A stretch of 64,000 nt of DNA from Microscilla marina ATCC 23134 (GTDB taxonomy: Bacteria; Bacteroidota; Bacteroidia; Cytophagales; Microscillaceae), in NCBI RefSeq assembly GCF_000169175.1, contig NZ_AAWS01000012.1, positions 129,001 to 193,000 on the forward strand, read 5' to 3'. Within the stretch, counting starts at the first letter, position 1; every line of letters begins with the position of its first letter. Under the pieces are notes generated by a model. That model had not been told where the DNA came from, made no database searches, and worked only from the letters and a program-made list of their open reading frames with translations. Positions 8,887 to 18,911 of the stretch are shown one piece after another. The translations under genes were made by a program, and so were the position numbers.

Positions 8887-9522
8887 TTAAATCACCAAGT
8901 ATTTTTTACCCTCAAAATAACGTTCTGCCATCACAAAAATTTTGAGATAATAGGTCTTGTCTCTAGGTAAAAAATCGGCTATAGAATAGGTCGTAAGTTC
9001 ATCGTGTATATTTCGTCCTTGAACGCTGTTTGTCTCACCTGAAAACAACTTGAGTCCTTCATCTACCGGAATTTGTACAACAGTGGCAAGCTCCGATTCT
9101 TGAACTCTATAGCTACTCAAAGGACGATTGTCAACCAAAAAATAAGTATAGCAAAACTCCCGGTTGATAGCAGTTGCCCCATATTGCCCCTTAATAATAT
9201 TGGCTTCTTGTAATATACCTAAAAATCGCAACTTCTCCCATTGTACCTGTATGCCTAGCTCTTCCTCTATTTCGCGGGTTGCTTCCTGGTCGGTTTCACC
9301 AGCTCCATAGTGCCCGGCTGCCGAAATATCTAAGGTCAACGGGTTATATTCTTTTTGGGCGCTTCGTTGTTGAAACACTACATAAGGTTGTTGATCGGTA
9401 GGGTCTGTACGCAATATCCAACAGTGAATAGTTTTGTGCCACAGCCCTTTCTCATGTATTTCTTTTCTTGAGGCAGTACCCAAATAATTGAGGTTATCGT
9501 CAAAATAATCTAAGTTTTCCAT
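8887..9522 (-). CDS. Nudix hydrolase, IDI/YfcD-like
   Basis: A 211-residue protein starting at the ATG at 9522; a TTG one codon earlier is less likely. It begins ENLDYFDDNLNYLGTASRKE and has WHKTIHCWIL, a pattern seen in the isopentenyl-diphosphate-isomerase-like Nudix group. The Nudix box GHYGAGETDQEATREIEEEL carries the metal-binding Glu residues; its first Glu-to-RE spacing is six residues instead of the textbook seven, which I believe is usual in this subgroup. The substrate is unknown. It is divergent from dgcN with a 128-bp gap between them. Confidence 0.85.
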   Translation of the reverse strand: MENLDYFDDNLNYLGTASRKEIHEKGLWHKTIHCWILRTDPTDQQPYVVFQQRSAQKEYNPLTLDISAAGHYGAGETDQEATREIEEELGIQVQWEKLRFLGILQEANIIKGQYGATAINREFCYTYFLVDNRPLSSYRVQESELATVVQIPVDEGLKLFSGETNSVQGRNIHDELTTYSIADFLPRDKTYYLKIFVMAERYFEGKKYLVI

Positions 9523-9597
9523 CAATTGTGATTGCTTATTTCAATGAGCCAGCAATATAGTCAATTATCCTGCGGTTAAACTATGATAAATTAGCCT

Positions 9598-9621
9598 GTT
9601 ACTTGCTTTTTGTATCTTGAG
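9598..9621 (+). promoter_or_regulatory. Shared upstream motif, copy 1 (dgcN)
   Basis: A 24-bp segment ending TTGTATCTTGAG matches 19 of 24 positions, including an exact 12-mer, with 10715-10738 upstream of dgcA. It ends 29 bp before the dgcN start codon. It may be a promoter or operator common to both genes. Confidence 0.45.
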
Positions 9622-9650
9622 TAGTTTACATTGTTTTCAAAAAAAAGACA

Positions 9651-10676
9651 ATGTCACTCACAACCATTCAACTGAAAACTCCTTACCTTATTTTTTTAGG
9701 AGATGTAGACAACTTTGTGTTTGCCAAAACTGGTGCAGGGATTGTTCAATGGCGTCCTGAACTGGTAAAAGGGCAATTGCGTTTTTCCGGAAACAATTTA
9801 AGCTTGAATGTTCCAGATATGACTGTACAGGAAGCCGCCAAAGCAGGGGCAAAAAGCCTGGTATTGGGAGTAGCCCCCATTGGAGGACAAATCAAAGATC
9901 ATTGGTTGCGTGTATTTGAAGAGGCGTTGGCATTAGGAATGGACTTAGTGAGCGGTTTGCATTATCGTTTAGAGCGTTTCCCTTCTTTGGTGGCAGCAGC
10001 CAAAACATCAGGAGCCCAATTAATCAATGTGCGTACACCTGCTTCAAGTTTTCCGGTAGGTACAGGCAAAAAACGTCCAGGTAAGCGCTTGCTCATGGTG
10101 GGTACAGATTGTGCTGTGGGCAAAAAGTATACAGCATTGGCCATGACTCAAGCATTAAAAGAACAAGGAATAAACGCTACTTTTAGGGCTACCGGACAAA
10201 CCGGAATTATGATTGCAGGCAGTGGAGTACCCATTGATGCTGTCATTACTGACTTTGTTTCAGGAGCAGCAGAAGCTTTATCGCCTGACAATGACCCCAT
10301 TCATTGGGATGTAATAGAAGGACAAGGTTCTATTTTACACCCAGGCTATGCAGCAGTAAGTTTGGGTTTGTTGCATGGCTCTCAGCCCGATGCCTTCGTG
10401 GTATGCCACGAACCTACTCGCCTTACTATGGAGGGATTTCCTGACACTGCCAAACCCAACATAGCACAATGCATAGAATATACTTTATTGAATGGGCAGG
10501 TAACTAATCCAAACATTCGGTGTATAGGCATTAGTGTAAATACTGCTCGTTTGCCCGAAGTCGAACAGTTGCCCTATTTGAGTAGATTATCACAAGAGTT
10601 CAACCTACCTTGTGTTGATCCTATACTTACTGGGTGCGATGATTTGGTAACGCAATTAATGCAAGGAAGCAAGTAG
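9651..10676 (+). CDS. dgcN: DUF1611 protein, DgcN-type N-acetyltransferase
   Basis: A 341-residue DUF1611 protein. An N-terminal domain (about 1-130) is followed by a P-loop-like domain with GTDCAVGKKYTALAM (about 151-165), FRATGQTGIMIAGSGVPIDA, and EGQGSILHPGYAAVS. In marine bacteria DgcN acts in D-glutamate catabolism together with the epimerase-like DgcA (established knowledge). Here a dgcA homologue follows 81 bp downstream, supporting that role or a related cell-wall dipeptide pathway. The two genes share an upstream motif instead of lying back to back, so each may have its own start site. Confidence 0.82.
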   Translation: MSLTTIQLKTPYLIFLGDVDNFVFAKTGAGIVQWRPELVKGQLRFSGNNLSLNVPDMTVQEAAKAGAKSLVLGVAPIGGQIKDHWLRVFEEALALGMDLVSGLHYRLERFPSLVAAAKTSGAQLINVRTPASSFPVGTGKKRPGKRLLMVGTDCAVGKKYTALAMTQALKEQGINATFRATGQTGIMIAGSGVPIDAVITDFVSGAAEALSPDNDPIHWDVIEGQGSILHPGYAAVSLGLLHGSQPDAFVVCHEPTRLTMEGFPDTAKPNIAQCIEYTLLNGQVTNPNIRCIGISVNTARLPEVEQLPYLSRLSQEFNLPCVDPILTGCDDLVTQLMQGSK

Positions 10677-10714
10677 ACTACAAGTGTAGAGTTGTTCATT
10701 CACCATTAGGATTT

Positions 10715-10738
10715 GTTCCTTGTCACTTGTATCTTGAG
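10715..10738 (+). promoter_or_regulatory. Shared upstream motif, copy 2 (dgcA)
   Basis: The second copy of the dgcN upstream motif, with the exact 12-mer TTGTATCTTGAG. It lies 19 bp before the dgcA start codon, inside the 81-bp gap between the genes. Confidence 0.45.
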
Positions 10739-10757
10739 CTTGTAGTTATTAAAGTTT

Positions 10758-11732
10758 ATGAGACAAGTACAAATCACCTTAACCCCCTGGATATACAAAG
10801 AGCCTTTTGTGATTACAGGGCGCACAATGACCCAAAGCGAGTTGTTGTATGTAACTATTACTGAAAATGGGATAACAGGTAGAGGCGAGAGTGTAGGCGT
10901 ATTTTATACCAACGATCGGGGAGGCATCATACTAGAGCGGGCAATGTCGGTAAAAGCAGCCCTGGAACAAGGCGCTACTCGTCAGGAACTGCAAGACTTA
11001 CTGCCTTCGGGTGGGGCACGCAATGCCATTGATTGTGCTTTATGGGATTTGGAAGCAAAACAGGCGGGTAAAACAATATGGCAACTGCTAAACATTACAC
11101 CCAAACCAGTACATACTGTTAACACGATTAGCATCAACACGCCAGACTATATGGCGGCTAAAGCCAAACTGGCAGATACTGCCCATATAAAGGTAAAACT
11201 CAATGATGAAATGCCGCTTGAGCGCATTACTGCAGTATGTGAAGCGCGCCCTGATGCTACTATAGTGGTAGATGCAAATCAAGGATGGACCTTTGACCAA
11301 TTGCAAGATTTAGCGCCTAAATTTAAGACTCTGGGGGTAAAAATGATAGAACAACCTTTGCCCAGGGGAAAAGACGAAGTGCTTGCCAATTATGATTCAC
11401 CCATTGTGCTCTGTGGCGATGAGTCTTGTTTAGATACCAGCGAACTGGAGCAAGCAGCCAAACATTACCAAATGATCAATGTAAAATTAGACAAGGCAGG
11501 TGGACTGACTGAGGCATTAAAGCTAGTAAAAGCAGCCAAAGTCAGAGGGCTACAATTGATGGTAGGTAATATGGTGGGTACTTCACTGGCAATGGCGCCT
11601 GGCTTTGTAGTGGCACAATTCTGTGATTTTGTAGACTTAGATGGGGCGTTGTTTTTAACCAAAGACCGACAATACCCCATGAGTTATGCCAATGGGATGG
11701 TTTCTAGTTTAAAGCCTGAGTTATGGGGCTAA
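10758..11732 (+). CDS. dgcA: Dipeptide epimerase / DgcA, enolase superfamily
   Basis: A 324-residue member of the mandelate-racemase/muconate-lactonizing-enzyme group. The N-terminal capping domain is followed by a barrel with the catalytic KxK pair in AHIKVKLN (about 147), metal ligands in VVDANQGW, MIEQPL and CGDESC, and the opposite-face Lys in INVKLDKAGG (about 243). This residue set is that of L-Ala-D/L-Glu epimerases. Next to dgcN it most likely acts in D-Glu or murein-peptide recycling. Its last 12 bp overlap the end of the convergent porQ. Confidence 0.88.
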   Translation: MRQVQITLTPWIYKEPFVITGRTMTQSELLYVTITENGITGRGESVGVFYTNDRGGIILERAMSVKAALEQGATRQELQDLLPSGGARNAIDCALWDLEAKQAGKTIWQLLNITPKPVHTVNTISINTPDYMAAKAKLADTAHIKVKLNDEMPLERITAVCEARPDATIVVDANQGWTFDQLQDLAPKFKTLGVKMIEQPLPRGKDEVLANYDSPIVLCGDESCLDTSELEQAAKHYQMINVKLDKAGGLTEALKLVKAAKVRGLQLMVGNMVGTSLAMAPGFVVAQFCDFVDLDGALFLTKDRQYPMSYANGMVSSLKPELWG

Positions 11733-12779
11733 ATTTGATTGTACAGTACGTCTTTTCAATACCTTGTTAAAGTCTAAATACAAAGACAAAAAGTTGCGCC
11801 CGCCCGCAGCGTGGTAGCTTGCCCGCGAAAAAGCAAGTTCCAGGGCTTTTATTTTGACACGAAACCCGTACGAAAAACCACTAAATCGTGAGGCACCAGT
11901 TTCGCGTAGCTCACGGTTAATCAAATGATTATACCCCAACCTTACACTGAAAACTTTTTCAGGTAAAAATTCTCCACCTATTACAAAGTGTCGCAACAGG
12001 TTGTCTCCAAAGCTTTTTTCTTTAGGTACAGTATTACCACTAGCGTCAAAAGTAACATCTTGCAGTGGGTCAAGGTAGGTAATATCAAATTGTTGCATGT
12101 GCTGTAACGTAAGCGAAAACCTAAAGGGCATGTGTGTAGGTTTAAACGATGTGCCTAATTGTACCTCAAACGGCAAACGGCTTTGGGTAAACTCATTGTA
12201 ATTACTAAGTACTACTCCTATATTTTTAAATACCAATCCAATTGTCCAGTCATATTTGGGGTGAATAAAAGCGCCACCAATATCAGCCGCAATTGCAGTA
12301 GAGTTATAAGTTTCTATACTTGATCCGATAAATTTGAGACTGGCACCCATCCTGAAATACTTTACCTGGTGGGCGTACCCAACATTAAACGCAAAATCAT
12401 TGGCAACAAAAGTACCTACTACTTGTCCATTAGGGCTGGTTTGTTCAAAACTACCGTATGCCATGTACTGTAGCCCTGCCCCAAACGTACCTACTTTGGG
12501 CACATGGTGTACATAAGATAAATGAGTGTTTTTTATGTCGGCAAAATACGGAGTGTAATTAAAACCTAGTTTACGCGAACTAGATGAGTCAATCAAAGCC
12601 GGGTTTTGCCAGAGTACATTGGGGTCTGCTTGGTGCAGTGATACATTGACTCTGCCCACACCAGCCAGGCGGGCATTGCCTGGCACCTGAAGAAACTCAA
12701 AATTTCTTCGTCCGCCAATTTGTGCTTGAGCGCTCAAAAAAACTAAGCTAAGCAAAACAACAGCAATGATTCGTTGCAT
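11721..12779 (-). CDS. porQ: Type IX secretion system outer-membrane protein PorQ
   Basis: A 352-residue beta-barrel protein with signal peptide MQRIIAVVLLSLVFLSAQAQ and the family start IGGRRNFEFLQVPGNARLAG, then VNVSLHQADPNVLWQNPAL. PorQ binds PorZ in the attachment complex that anchors type IX substrates on the cell surface (established for Porphyromonas). The alternating amphipathic strands and a Phe-rich C-terminal part fit an outer-membrane barrel. It is convergent with dgcA, overlapping it by 12 bp, and follows lon on the same strand. Confidence 0.85.
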   Translation of the reverse strand: MQRIIAVVLLSLVFLSAQAQIGGRRNFEFLQVPGNARLAGVGRVNVSLHQADPNVLWQNPALIDSSSSRKLGFNYTPYFADIKNTHLSYVHHVPKVGTFGAGLQYMAYGSFEQTSPNGQVVGTFVANDFAFNVGYAHQVKYFRMGASLKFIGSSIETYNSTAIAADIGGAFIHPKYDWTIGLVFKNIGVVLSNYNEFTQSRLPFEVQLGTSFKPTHMPFRFSLTLQHMQQFDITYLDPLQDVTFDASGNTVPKEKSFGDNLLRHFVIGGEFLPEKVFSVRLGYNHLINRELRETGASRFSGFSYGFRVKIKALELAFSRASYHAAGGRNFLSLYLDFNKVLKRRTVQSNLAP

Positions 12780-12790
12780 AAGGTTATTGC

Positions 12791-12826
12791 ATAAAAAAAG
12801 TCTTTGAACTTCACAAGTTCAAAGAC
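12791..12826 (-). terminator. Terminator after lon
   Basis: A perfect 12-bp hairpin, GTCTTTGAACTT with its complement around a CAC loop (12800-12826), is followed on the minus strand by a run of seven T. It lies 9 bp beyond the lon stop codon and just before the porQ start. Confidence 0.85.
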
Positions 12827-12834
12827 CAATATGA

Positions 12835-15324
12835 TTATTTAGATTCGTTTTCTTCTTTGATAGATAAATCAAACTGACGCTTTACCTTTTCGGGCAATAG
12901 GGCTATGTCCAGCACCTGGTCTACATGATTTACAAAGTGAAAAGTTAAATCTTCTATATAATTGCTTTGAATCTCATCTATATCTTTTCGGTTCTTCTCG
13001 CACAAAATCACTTCTTTGATACCAGCACGTTTAGCAGCTAAGATTTTTTCCTTGATGCCACCCACTGGCAATACACGTCCACGAAGTGTAATTTCACCAG
13101 TCATTGCCAGTTTTTCTTTTACTTTACGTTGTGTATATACCGACGCAAGCGAGGTAAACATAGCTATACCCGCCGAAGGGCCATCTTTAGGCACGGCTCC
13201 AGCCGGAATGTGCACATGCAAGTCAAAGTGTTCAAAAACCCGGTGATCTATGTCTAAGTGGCTCGCCGTGGCTTTTAAATAAGACAATGCTGCCGAAGCC
13301 GATTCTTTCATTACATCACCCAATTGTCCCGAAAGGGTGAGTTTTCCCTTGCCTCGGCTTAATATCGACTCTATATATAAAATTTCTCCACCTACCTGAG
13401 TCCAGGCAAGTCCAGTAACTACCCCTGACACATCCTCAGTTTGATACTCTTCTTTGTCAAACAACTCAATGCCCAGTAAACGAGTAATGTCTTTAGGTTG
13501 GATAGTTTTGCTATATTTTTCTTCCATTGCCACCGATTTGGCAACTTTACGTATTACTTTCCCTATTTGACGTTCCAGGTTTCTTACCCCTGACTCACGG
13601 GTATAGTTTTCTATTATTTTATTGATGGCAAGTGGCTGAAACTTCACCTCTTTGGCAGACAAGCCATGTTCTTTCCGTTGTTTAGGGATCAAATGTTTTT
13701 TGGCTATTTGTACCTTTTCTTCTTCGGTATAACCAGTAATTTCAATAATCTCCATTCTATCACGCAAAGCAGGGTGGATAGTATCCAGTGAGTTGGCGGT
13801 TGCTATAAACAACACTTTAGACAAGTCGTAAGCCAACTCCAGGTAGTTGTCAGAAAAAGTGTTATTTTGTTCTGGGTCAAGCACTTCCAACAAAGCCGAC
13901 GCTGGGTCACCCCTGAAATCAGAAGAAACTTTATCTATTTCATCCAAAATAATGACAGGGTTAGACGACCCCGCTTTTTTTATATTTTGGATAATTTTAC
14001 CAGGCATTGCCCCAATATAAGTTTTACGATGACCCCTTATTTCAGCCTCATCATGCAAACCACCCAACGCCATGCGAATATACTTACGGTTAAGTGACTT
14101 GGCAATAGATTTACCCAAAGAGGTTTTACCAACTCCCGGAGGACCATAAAAACATAAAATAGGTCCTCGCATGTTGTTTTTGAGCTTTAACACAGCAAGG
14201 TATTCTATGATACGCTCCTTTACTTTTTCAAGTCCGTGGTGATCGCTATCCAGTATTTTTTGGGCTTTGCTTAAGTCCAGCGAATCGCGGGTAATATCAT
14301 TCCAGGGCAAATCAACCAATAATTCAGCATAATTTACTGCAATGGGGTATTCAGCAGAAGCCGGATTCATTCGTGATATTTTTACAATTTCTTTTTCAAA
14401 CTGTTTGGCAACCTCCGCAGGCCATTTTTTCTTCTTGGCACGCATTTTTAGCCCATCCAGTTCCTGGTCACCAGTCTCGCTGCCCAATTCATCTTGCAAA
14501 ACCTTCATTTGCTGGCGCAAAAAGTAGTCTCGTTGCTGTTGGTCAATGTCAGAGTGTACTTTGCTTTGAATCTCTCGTTTAAGTTCAAGCAGTTGAATAT
14601 CTTTATGCATGAACTCTAGTAGCATTGTTGCCCTTTTCAAACCATCGTTGGTTTCAAGCAAACGTTGCTTTTCTAAAGTGTCAGCATTGATATTAGATGA
14701 CAAGAAGTGAGTCAAAAAACTGGCACTTTCTATATTATCTAATGCGATTTGGGCTTCTTGAGGTATTTCAGGGTTGAGCTTGAGTATTTTGGAGGCAGCC
14801 TCTTTCAAAGATGAAATCAAAGCAGTAGTTTCGCGGTCATCCTTTGTTGGAAAGCTCTCACTAATCGTCTCTATACGGGCTTTGATAAAAGGTTCATCCT
14901 CGGTAAAGTTCAGAACATTAAAACGTTTCTTCCCTTGTAAAATAATAGTAGTATTGCCGTCGGGCAGCACCAACATTTTAAGAATGTGTGCTATTGTACC
15001 TACTTGGTATAAGTCATCAGTGGTAGGGTCTTCTATGTCTGGGTTATCCTGTGCAATCACCCCAATAGTTTTATCACTATTGTAAGCTTTTTTTACTAGT
15101 TTAATAGACTTTTGTCTACCTACAGTTACCGGAATAACTACACCTGGAAACAAAACGGTGTTTTTTACTGGCAAAATAGGGAGATCGTCGATGATTATAT
15201 CTTCACTATTTAAATCTTCCGCTTCTTCCTCCATTGAAAGTAAAGGGATCATTTCCACACCATTTTCTTCTGAAGATTCTGAAAGAATCATGTCTATATA
15301 TGAATAATCATTATTATGACTCAT
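12835..15324 (-). CDS. lon: ATP-dependent Lon protease
   Basis: An 829-residue cytoplasmic protease. The N-terminal substrate domain runs to about 300 ([20 protein letters not shown]). The AAA+ module has Walker [17 protein letters not shown] and Walker B ILDEIDK. The C-terminal protease domain has the Ser in [12 protein letters not shown] and the Lys in the following helix, the Ser-Lys dyad of LonA. An acidic extension of about 45 residues precedes the usual start, as is common in Bacteroidota. Lon removes misfolded and regulatory proteins. It appears monocistronic, with its own terminator. Confidence 0.97.
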   Translation of the reverse strand: MSHNNDYSYIDMILSESSEENGVEMIPLLSMEEEAEDLNSEDIIIDDLPILPVKNTVLFPGVVIPVTVGRQKSIKLVKKAYNSDKTIGVIAQDNPDIEDPTTDDLYQVGTIAHILKMLVLPDGNTTIILQGKKRFNVLNFTEDEPFIKARIETISESFPTKDDRETTALISSLKEAASKILKLNPEIPQEAQIALDNIESASFLTHFLSSNINADTLEKQRLLETNDGLKRATMLLEFMHKDIQLLELKREIQSKVHSDIDQQQRDYFLRQQMKVLQDELGSETGDQELDGLKMRAKKKKWPAEVAKQFEKEIVKISRMNPASAEYPIAVNYAELLVDLPWNDITRDSLDLSKAQKILDSDHHGLEKVKERIIEYLAVLKLKNNMRGPILCFYGPPGVGKTSLGKSIAKSLNRKYIRMALGGLHDEAEIRGHRKTYIGAMPGKIIQNIKKAGSSNPVIILDEIDKVSSDFRGDPASALLEVLDPEQNNTFSDNYLELAYDLSKVLFIATANSLDTIHPALRDRMEIIEITGYTEEEKVQIAKKHLIPKQRKEHGLSAKEVKFQPLAINKIIENYTRESGVRNLERQIGKVIRKVAKSVAMEEKYSKTIQPKDITRLLGIELFDKEEYQTEDVSGVVTGLAWTQVGGEILYIESILSRGKGKLTLSGQLGDVMKESASAALSYLKATASHLDIDHRVFEHFDLHVHIPAGAVPKDGPSAGIAMFTSLASVYTQRKVKEKLAMTGEITLRGRVLPVGGIKEKILAAKRAGIKEVILCEKNRKDIDEIQSNYIEDLTFHFVNHVDQVLDIALLPEKVKRQFDLSIKEENESK

Positions 15325-15588
15325 AGAGTAATTTTGATCAAAGGTTTAATGAAGTTGGCACAAATTTAGTAATATTTACTAGCATATAGCGTGGTCTCTT
15401 TATATGTATACTTGCATCATACACAAGCCTTATACCAAGTTATTGATTTACGACCATTTGACAGATAAGCATATACTTTCGTATAGAAACTTATTTTTGA
15501 TTAATATACCATAACATTATACATTAACGTTCACATTTAATCAGGTGTAATCGTTATAATTACAAAGTTAACAGGACTTATTTGTTTG

Positions 15589-17640
15589 ATGAAAGCTTAT
15601 TCTTATATATTTTGCCTTCTGGCTTTTCTTTTTATTTTCCCACCCAAAATACTAGCTCAACCCCCCGGACAACGTTTAGTAAAAGTCGGAAATAAGGACA
15701 CATTGTCATATTTTAGTATCAATCACTTCAAGTTTAAAAATGTCAACCGAGTTCCTTATTATTATGACAAAGACAAACTTCTAAAAATCAAAAAGCTATA
15801 CAAGCGGAAAAACTGGCGCAAAATGTATACTGCCCTAAAAGCCTATGTGTTGCAGTTTGGGGTCAAAAACTTTTATAAAGATACCTACTTACTTTGGCGT
15901 TTGGGCAAGTTGTCAGAGCAACTGGGACATATAGAAGAAGCCAAAAGTTTATATCGTTTGGTGTTAAAGCATCACCACAGTGCCCGAAAAAAAGAAATAC
16001 GACTGTATTACGATTCTTTAAATACTCTTGACAAAGACTATTACTTACCTATAGAGTATTATAAAAACCTTGTAGGAGTTCCTAATAAATTTGTGGATAC
16101 TATGGACGTGGCAAACGCGAATACTACCAAAATGAATGATAGTATTAACTCGCCTTACAGCGACTACGGACCAAGCATTACCAAAAAGGGTAAAAAATCG
16201 ATGATGGTTTTTACTTCTAAACGTAAACGTAAGGAATTTTCTTCAGGGAAGGTCACCTTTGACGAAGATTTATACTTTTCGGTGAGGGCTGACTCCTTTT
16301 ATATCGACAAAGAGAGTGGGGGAATTGATACCATTCCCTGGACGTTGGCAAAGCCCCTAAAAGGCATCAATACAGATGAGTTTAACGAAGGGTCAGCAGT
16401 GATGAGCCCAGATGGAAAAACGGTGTTTTTTGTACGTTGTGAAAGTCCGGATGGCTATGGCAATTGCGATATTTTTATGGCAGAAAAACTGGAAGATGGT
16501 TCCTATGGCAATATTCAAAACCTAGGCCCTCAGATTAACAGTATTAGCTGGGACTCTCACCCGGCATTGTCACACTCTGGCGATACCTTGTTTTTTGCTT
16601 CTGATCGTATAGGGGGCTTTGGCATGTCTGACCTGTACTTTACCTGTAAACGGGGCGATGGTACCTGGGCACCTGCCCAAAATATGGGACCTAATATTAA
16701 CACTCGCCAAAGTGAAGTAAGTCCATTTTTTCACCCTAGTTTCGATATACTCTATTTTAGTTCTAATGGGCAAATGGTGAACTTTGGTAACTTTGATATA
16801 TATAAAACTTACAAAATGTATGGGCGATGGACAGAACCACGCAATGTAGGACCATTGGTCAATCATGACCAAAATGAATATTACTTTGCGATTGACCCTA
16901 AGTCTGCCTTTATGTTTTTTGCCAAAGCTGATACTATTTTACGCTGGGACCACCTTAAACGGGATTCGGTCAAGGTAGAAGATCTCAATATACACTCTTA
17001 CCCATTGCCTATGGAGGCACATCCCAACGCTACTATTAGGCTTTCGGGCAGTGTAAAAGACTCTATTTCGGGCAAGGCTTTTTCAGGGATTGTATCTATC
17101 ATTGATCTGGACAATGGGATAGAAATTGCGCCCAAACGCTTACGTCCTGATGGTTCTTATGATTTTGAATTGATTAAAAATAACAATTACCTGGTAGTGA
17201 TTACTGGAGAAGATTTTTATCGAATAGAAAAAGAGTTTTTGCTCCGTGGTGATACTGCCATCAAAATATCTACGCCATCTATTAAGTTCCGAAAGTGGAA
17301 GTTTACCTCTATTGAGTTTAAAGAAGGAAAAGCAGATGTAATTCCTGATATGGAGGCAGACCTGGACAAATTAGTTATATTACTTGCCGATCACCCCAAG
17401 TTAGGTCTTAAGATATCGGGGCACACCGATTCGTCCGGAGACTCTGATGCTAACCTGAAACTATCGCAAAACCGGGCAGATGCGATAAAAAAGTACATAG
17501 TGGATAAAGGTAAGTTTGACCCCAAACGAGTCACTGCCATTGGCTATGGTGACACGGTACCTATTATCAAAAGTGAAAAAACCGACGAAGATAAAAAGAT
17601 AAACCGCAGGGTAGAATTTGAAATTATTACTATAGAGTAA
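15589..17640 (+). CDS. OmpA-family protein with TPR, PD40 propeller and CRD domains (PorE-like)
   Basis: A 683-residue protein from the ATG at 15589, with a signal peptide ending ILAQ. Domains in order: TPR-like helices (about 60-130); a PD40 beta-propeller with blades such as NEGSAVMSPDGKTVFFVR and DSHPALSHSGDTLFFASD (about 265-450); a carboxypeptidase-regulatory-like beta domain (about 480-560); and an OmpA C-terminal domain (about 575-683) with GHTDSSGDSDANLKLSQNRA, carrying the Asp and Arg that bind peptidoglycan. This order matches PorE of the type IX system. Many Bacteroidota have several such paralogues, so the exact role is inferred. Confidence 0.8.
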   Translation: MKAYSYIFCLLAFLFIFPPKILAQPPGQRLVKVGNKDTLSYFSINHFKFKNVNRVPYYYDKDKLLKIKKLYKRKNWRKMYTALKAYVLQFGVKNFYKDTYLLWRLGKLSEQLGHIEEAKSLYRLVLKHHHSARKKEIRLYYDSLNTLDKDYYLPIEYYKNLVGVPNKFVDTMDVANANTTKMNDSINSPYSDYGPSITKKGKKSMMVFTSKRKRKEFSSGKVTFDEDLYFSVRADSFYIDKESGGIDTIPWTLAKPLKGINTDEFNEGSAVMSPDGKTVFFVRCESPDGYGNCDIFMAEKLEDGSYGNIQNLGPQINSISWDSHPALSHSGDTLFFASDRIGGFGMSDLYFTCKRGDGTWAPAQNMGPNINTRQSEVSPFFHPSFDILYFSSNGQMVNFGNFDIYKTYKMYGRWTEPRNVGPLVNHDQNEYYFAIDPKSAFMFFAKADTILRWDHLKRDSVKVEDLNIHSYPLPMEAHPNATIRLSGSVKDSISGKAFSGIVSIIDLDNGIEIAPKRLRPDGSYDFELIKNNNYLVVITGEDFYRIEKEFLLRGDTAIKISTPSIKFRKWKFTSIEFKEGKADVIPDMEADLDKLVILLADHPKLGLKISGHTDSSGDSDANLKLSQNRADAIKKYIVDKGKFDPKRVTAIGYGDTVPIIKSEKTDEDKKINRRVEFEIITIE

Positions 17641-17761
17641 CCCCCACATTTTTTAATAATTAGTTCAACTCTTAATATTTGGGATTTACCTAAGATTAGG
17701 TTAACTTTTTGTGCATTTTATGCATGAACCAGATGTATATTGAACCTAAGTTGAATTGATT

Positions 17762-18802
17762 ATGAAACAACATTTATTTCTTACTTTTCTTGTCGCGTTA
17801 TTATTCCAATCGTCTTTGTTTGCCAAAAACCTGGAAGCAATAGCGGTACACCCCAAAGGACAATATTTGGTGACCGGAGGTGAAAACCGAACCTTGTATA
17901 TAATAAATACAAGTAGCTTAAAGGTGACTAAACGCGTATGGACACACGCCAGAATCAAGCGCCTTGTGTTTAACACAAAAGGCAATCGGCTGATGGTGGT
18001 GACCGACGAAAGAGCATTGGTGTGGTATGACACCAAAACCTGGCAGCCTGTACATAAAATAGAGAAAAACGTGTACCGATTGACAGTAGCAGCTCCCCTT
18101 GCCAATGTAGCAGTATATCAGGTGCGAAACTTTAGTTTGCCGTCATTTAATCTGGTATCGTTGGACGATGGTAAGGTATTGAAAACTATAGAGCTCAAAG
18201 AAAAAATACGAATTTCAAGCTTGGGTTTAAATGCGGAGGGTTCTAAACTGGCGTTATTGACTGCCTCAAGCAAGGATGAATCTGAACCAAAAGAACGTAC
18301 TCCAAGAGACCTCAAAGGCAAAGAGCGTTATTTGTTTACTCAAAAACATGATGGGCGTAAAACCCAATTGATAGTATACAATATAAAGAGTGGTCAACAG
18401 GAGAGAAGCCATACATTGTGGTACAGACCCTTTGGTTCGTCAGGCGAGTTATTCATAGGCGATAAAGACGAAGTATATATTACGAGTTATGCCAATGGAC
18501 ACTTGAAAGTGAGCAAAGATGGTTCGGCAGAGTTTTTTATGTTGCCTAATAGCTATTGTTATGGTAAAGGTTTTAGTGATGATGGAAAAATGTTGGCAGT
18601 GGGAGGACTAAGAAAAGGGACAGTGATTCAGCTAAGTTCAATGAAAAGCGTGTTTTTTGAACTTGATAACTTGCCTGGTTTTCCAGAATACTTCTCTGAA
18701 CTAACAGTGGCCAAGAATGGAAAAGCTTATGCTGTAACTGATGCTTTTCGGGTGATAGAAATAGACAAAAGTGGGAAGGTAAGGGCAGCTCCTGTATACT
18801 AA
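17762..18802 (+). CDS. Secreted WD40-like beta-propeller protein
   Basis: A 346-residue protein from the ATG at 17762, with signal peptide MKQHLFLTFLVALLFQSSLFA. Repeating blades follow the pattern HPKGQYLVTGGENRTLYII, NTKGNRLMVVTDERALVWYD, SDDGKMLAVGGLRKG, as in eukaryote-like WD40/YVTN propellers. No catalytic residues are evident, so it is probably a periplasmic or surface interaction scaffold. It lies 121 bp after the PorE-like gene and ends at a strong terminator. Confidence 0.7.
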   Translation: MKQHLFLTFLVALLFQSSLFAKNLEAIAVHPKGQYLVTGGENRTLYIINTSSLKVTKRVWTHARIKRLVFNTKGNRLMVVTDERALVWYDTKTWQPVHKIEKNVYRLTVAAPLANVAVYQVRNFSLPSFNLVSLDDGKVLKTIELKEKIRISSLGLNAEGSKLALLTASSKDESEPKERTPRDLKGKERYLFTQKHDGRKTQLIVYNIKSGQQERSHTLWYRPFGSSGELFIGDKDEVYITSYANGHLKVSKDGSAEFFMLPNSYCYGKGFSDDGKMLAVGGLRKGTVIQLSSMKSVFFELDNLPGFPEYFSELTVAKNGKAYAVTDAFRVIEIDKSGKVRAAPVY

Positions 18803-18822
18803 GTATCAGCTTTAGACTGCAT

Positions 18823-18860
18823 AAAAGCCCCTTAACATAGCCAATGTTAAGGGGCTTTTT
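18823..18860 (+). terminator. Strong intrinsic terminator
   Basis: A perfect 16-bp stem, AAAAGCCCCTTAACAT with its complement, encloses a 5-base loop and ends in T5. It lies 20 bp after the propeller gene stop and can work on both strands. Confidence 0.92.
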
Positions 18861-18911
18861 GATATTGATACCAGGAAAACATATTTTTGAGTTTCTGAAA
18901 CAAAATTATTT

